This document shows positions 63,446 through 64,000 of a stretch of 64,000 nucleotides of DNA, one piece after another (position 1 is the stretch's first letter; each line of letters starts with the position of its first letter). The notes beneath the pieces were generated by a model. It saw only the letters and a list, made by a program, of their open reading frames with translations. It was not told the origin of the DNA and ran no database searches. Both the position numbers and the translations under genes were made by a program. The DNA comes from CAZHTS01 sp964535315 (GTDB lineage Bacteria > Chloroflexota > Anaerolineae > Anaerolineales > Anaerolineaceae): positions 1-64,000 of the forward strand of contig CAZHTS010000013.1 in assembly GCA_964535315.1 (NCBI GenBank), written 5' to 3'.

Positions 63446-64000
63446 ATGCCCAGCCTATCACACGATCCGCTACGTATCTTGTTTATCGCCGCCGAAGCGG
63501 CGCCGTTAATCAAAGTCGGTGGGTTGGGTGATGTCGCCGGCTCACTGCCGCTGGCGCTGCGCGCCCTGCCGCCCGAAGAACTGGGCGGGCGCAGCCTGGA
63601 TGTACGGCTGGTCATTCCCTTTCATCCGATGATGCGTTCGCGCCTGAATACAGCCTCGCTGGTGGCCAGTTTTGCCGTGCCTGCCACCAGCGGGCCCATC
63701 GCCGCCAGCGTATACCAGACCAGCGTTGACAACATGCCCGTCTATCTGATCGCCGGCGCTCCGGTCGACCAGGAAACCAGCGTGTACAACTTCGAAACCA
63801 GCAAAGACGGCGAGAAATACACCTTCGTGGCGCTGGCCGCCCTGCAGCTGGCCGAGAAACTGGGCTGGCAGCCCGACATCGTCCACGTCAACGACTGGCA
63901 TACGGCCGTGGCCGCCTACGTTCTGGCCCAACGGCGCAAGCAAGAAACCTTCTTCGCCGAGACGCGCACCGTCCTCTCGGTACACAATCTGCCCTTCATG
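63446..64000 (+). CDS. glgA: Glycogen synthase, N-terminal part (cut by window end)
   Basis: First 185 codons; the rest lies beyond the window. Starts MPSLSHDPLRILFIAAEAAP, then KVGGLGDVAGSLP, the ADP-glucose loop of GT5 glycogen/starch synthases, and later DIVHVNDWHTA. It elongates alpha-1,4-glucan from ADP-glucose. AAGGAC stands before the ATG. A typical GlgA has about 480-500 residues, so roughly two thirds are missing. Confidence 0.9.
   Translation, partial: MPSLSHDPLRILFIAAEAAPLIKVGGLGDVAGSLPLALRALPPEELGGRSLDVRLVIPFHPMMRSRLNTASLVASFAVPATSGPIAASVYQTSVDNMPVYLIAGAPVDQETSVYNFETSKDGEKYTFVALAALQLAEKLGWQPDIVHVNDWHTAVAAYVLAQRRKQETFFAETRTVLSVHNLPFM

Overview
The window is a dense, GC-rich bacterial chromosome segment. 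It has about 56 protein genes, no rRNA, tRNA or CRISPR array that I can see, and no insertion sequence. The gene mix points to a member of the phylum Chloroflexota (Anaerolineae-like). Supporting genes are a Tad-type pilus locus with no outer-membrane secretin, a fused transaldolase/glucose-6-phosphate isomerase, a corrinoid-salvage operon with CbiR, a VIT/VWA protein, a type 2 IPP isomerase and EF-P with a Thermus-like tip. This placement is an inference from gene families, not from a phylogeny. No gene-free stretch exceeds 300 bases; the longest are 46453-46719 (promoters), 60043-60270 (cinA leader) and 1-207.

Layout. 208-3472: two overlapping genes for an amine/amino-acid type flavoprotein oxidoreductase that carries 2Fe-2S, FAD, 4Fe-4S and BFD-like domains. 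3544-4224: HAD phosphatase. 4308-7281: a MerR-type regulator with a palindrome over its own promoter, then a VIT/VWA protein. 7446-10950: rel (stringent response) and moeA. 11076-18146: a small acidic Cys protein, an MFS transporter, a GAF/GGDEF cyclase and a kinase-like WD40 membrane protein that has lost its catalytic Asp. 18202-21299: cobT-cobS-cbiR-cobU, which completes and remodels salvaged corrinoids. 21327-22229: ROK fructokinase.

22319-27633 (minus): tkt-rpiB-tal/pgi, the non-oxidative pentose phosphate branch. 27733-29628: polytopic membrane protein. 29691-32671 (minus): csoR-copZ-copA, with a 30-bp palindrome at its promoter. 32756-37063: giant 2-hydroxyacyl-CoA dehydratase activase-like protein. 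37158-37715: short ChrA. 37796-39434: thioredoxin, Lgt-like protein and folB. 39431-42165 (minus): idi2, polyprenyl synthase and folE. 42322-42555: acyl carrier protein. 42647-44652 (minus): sucCD. 44824-46452 (minus): an SPFH protein fused to an excisionase-like HTH, plus a partner.

46720-52940: Flp pilin, CpaB, receiver-CpaE, CpaF, TadB and TadC. These are followed by comF, hpf, efp, a Cys-rich protein, a HAD-DinB fusion, ftsH, then miaA and yraN (minus), cinA, an amidohydrolase-CYTH fusion and the first 185 codons of glgA, cut by the window end.

The backbone is housekeeping. The less ordinary material is a set of domain fusions and degenerate enzymes (amidohydrolase-CYTH, SPFH-HTH, HAD-DinB, pseudokinase-WD40, Lgt-like, CinA without its C-terminal active site), two clear palindromic operators, and several genes whose -10 box lies within 8 nt of the start codon. 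I did not see one multi-gene system that is clearly new.
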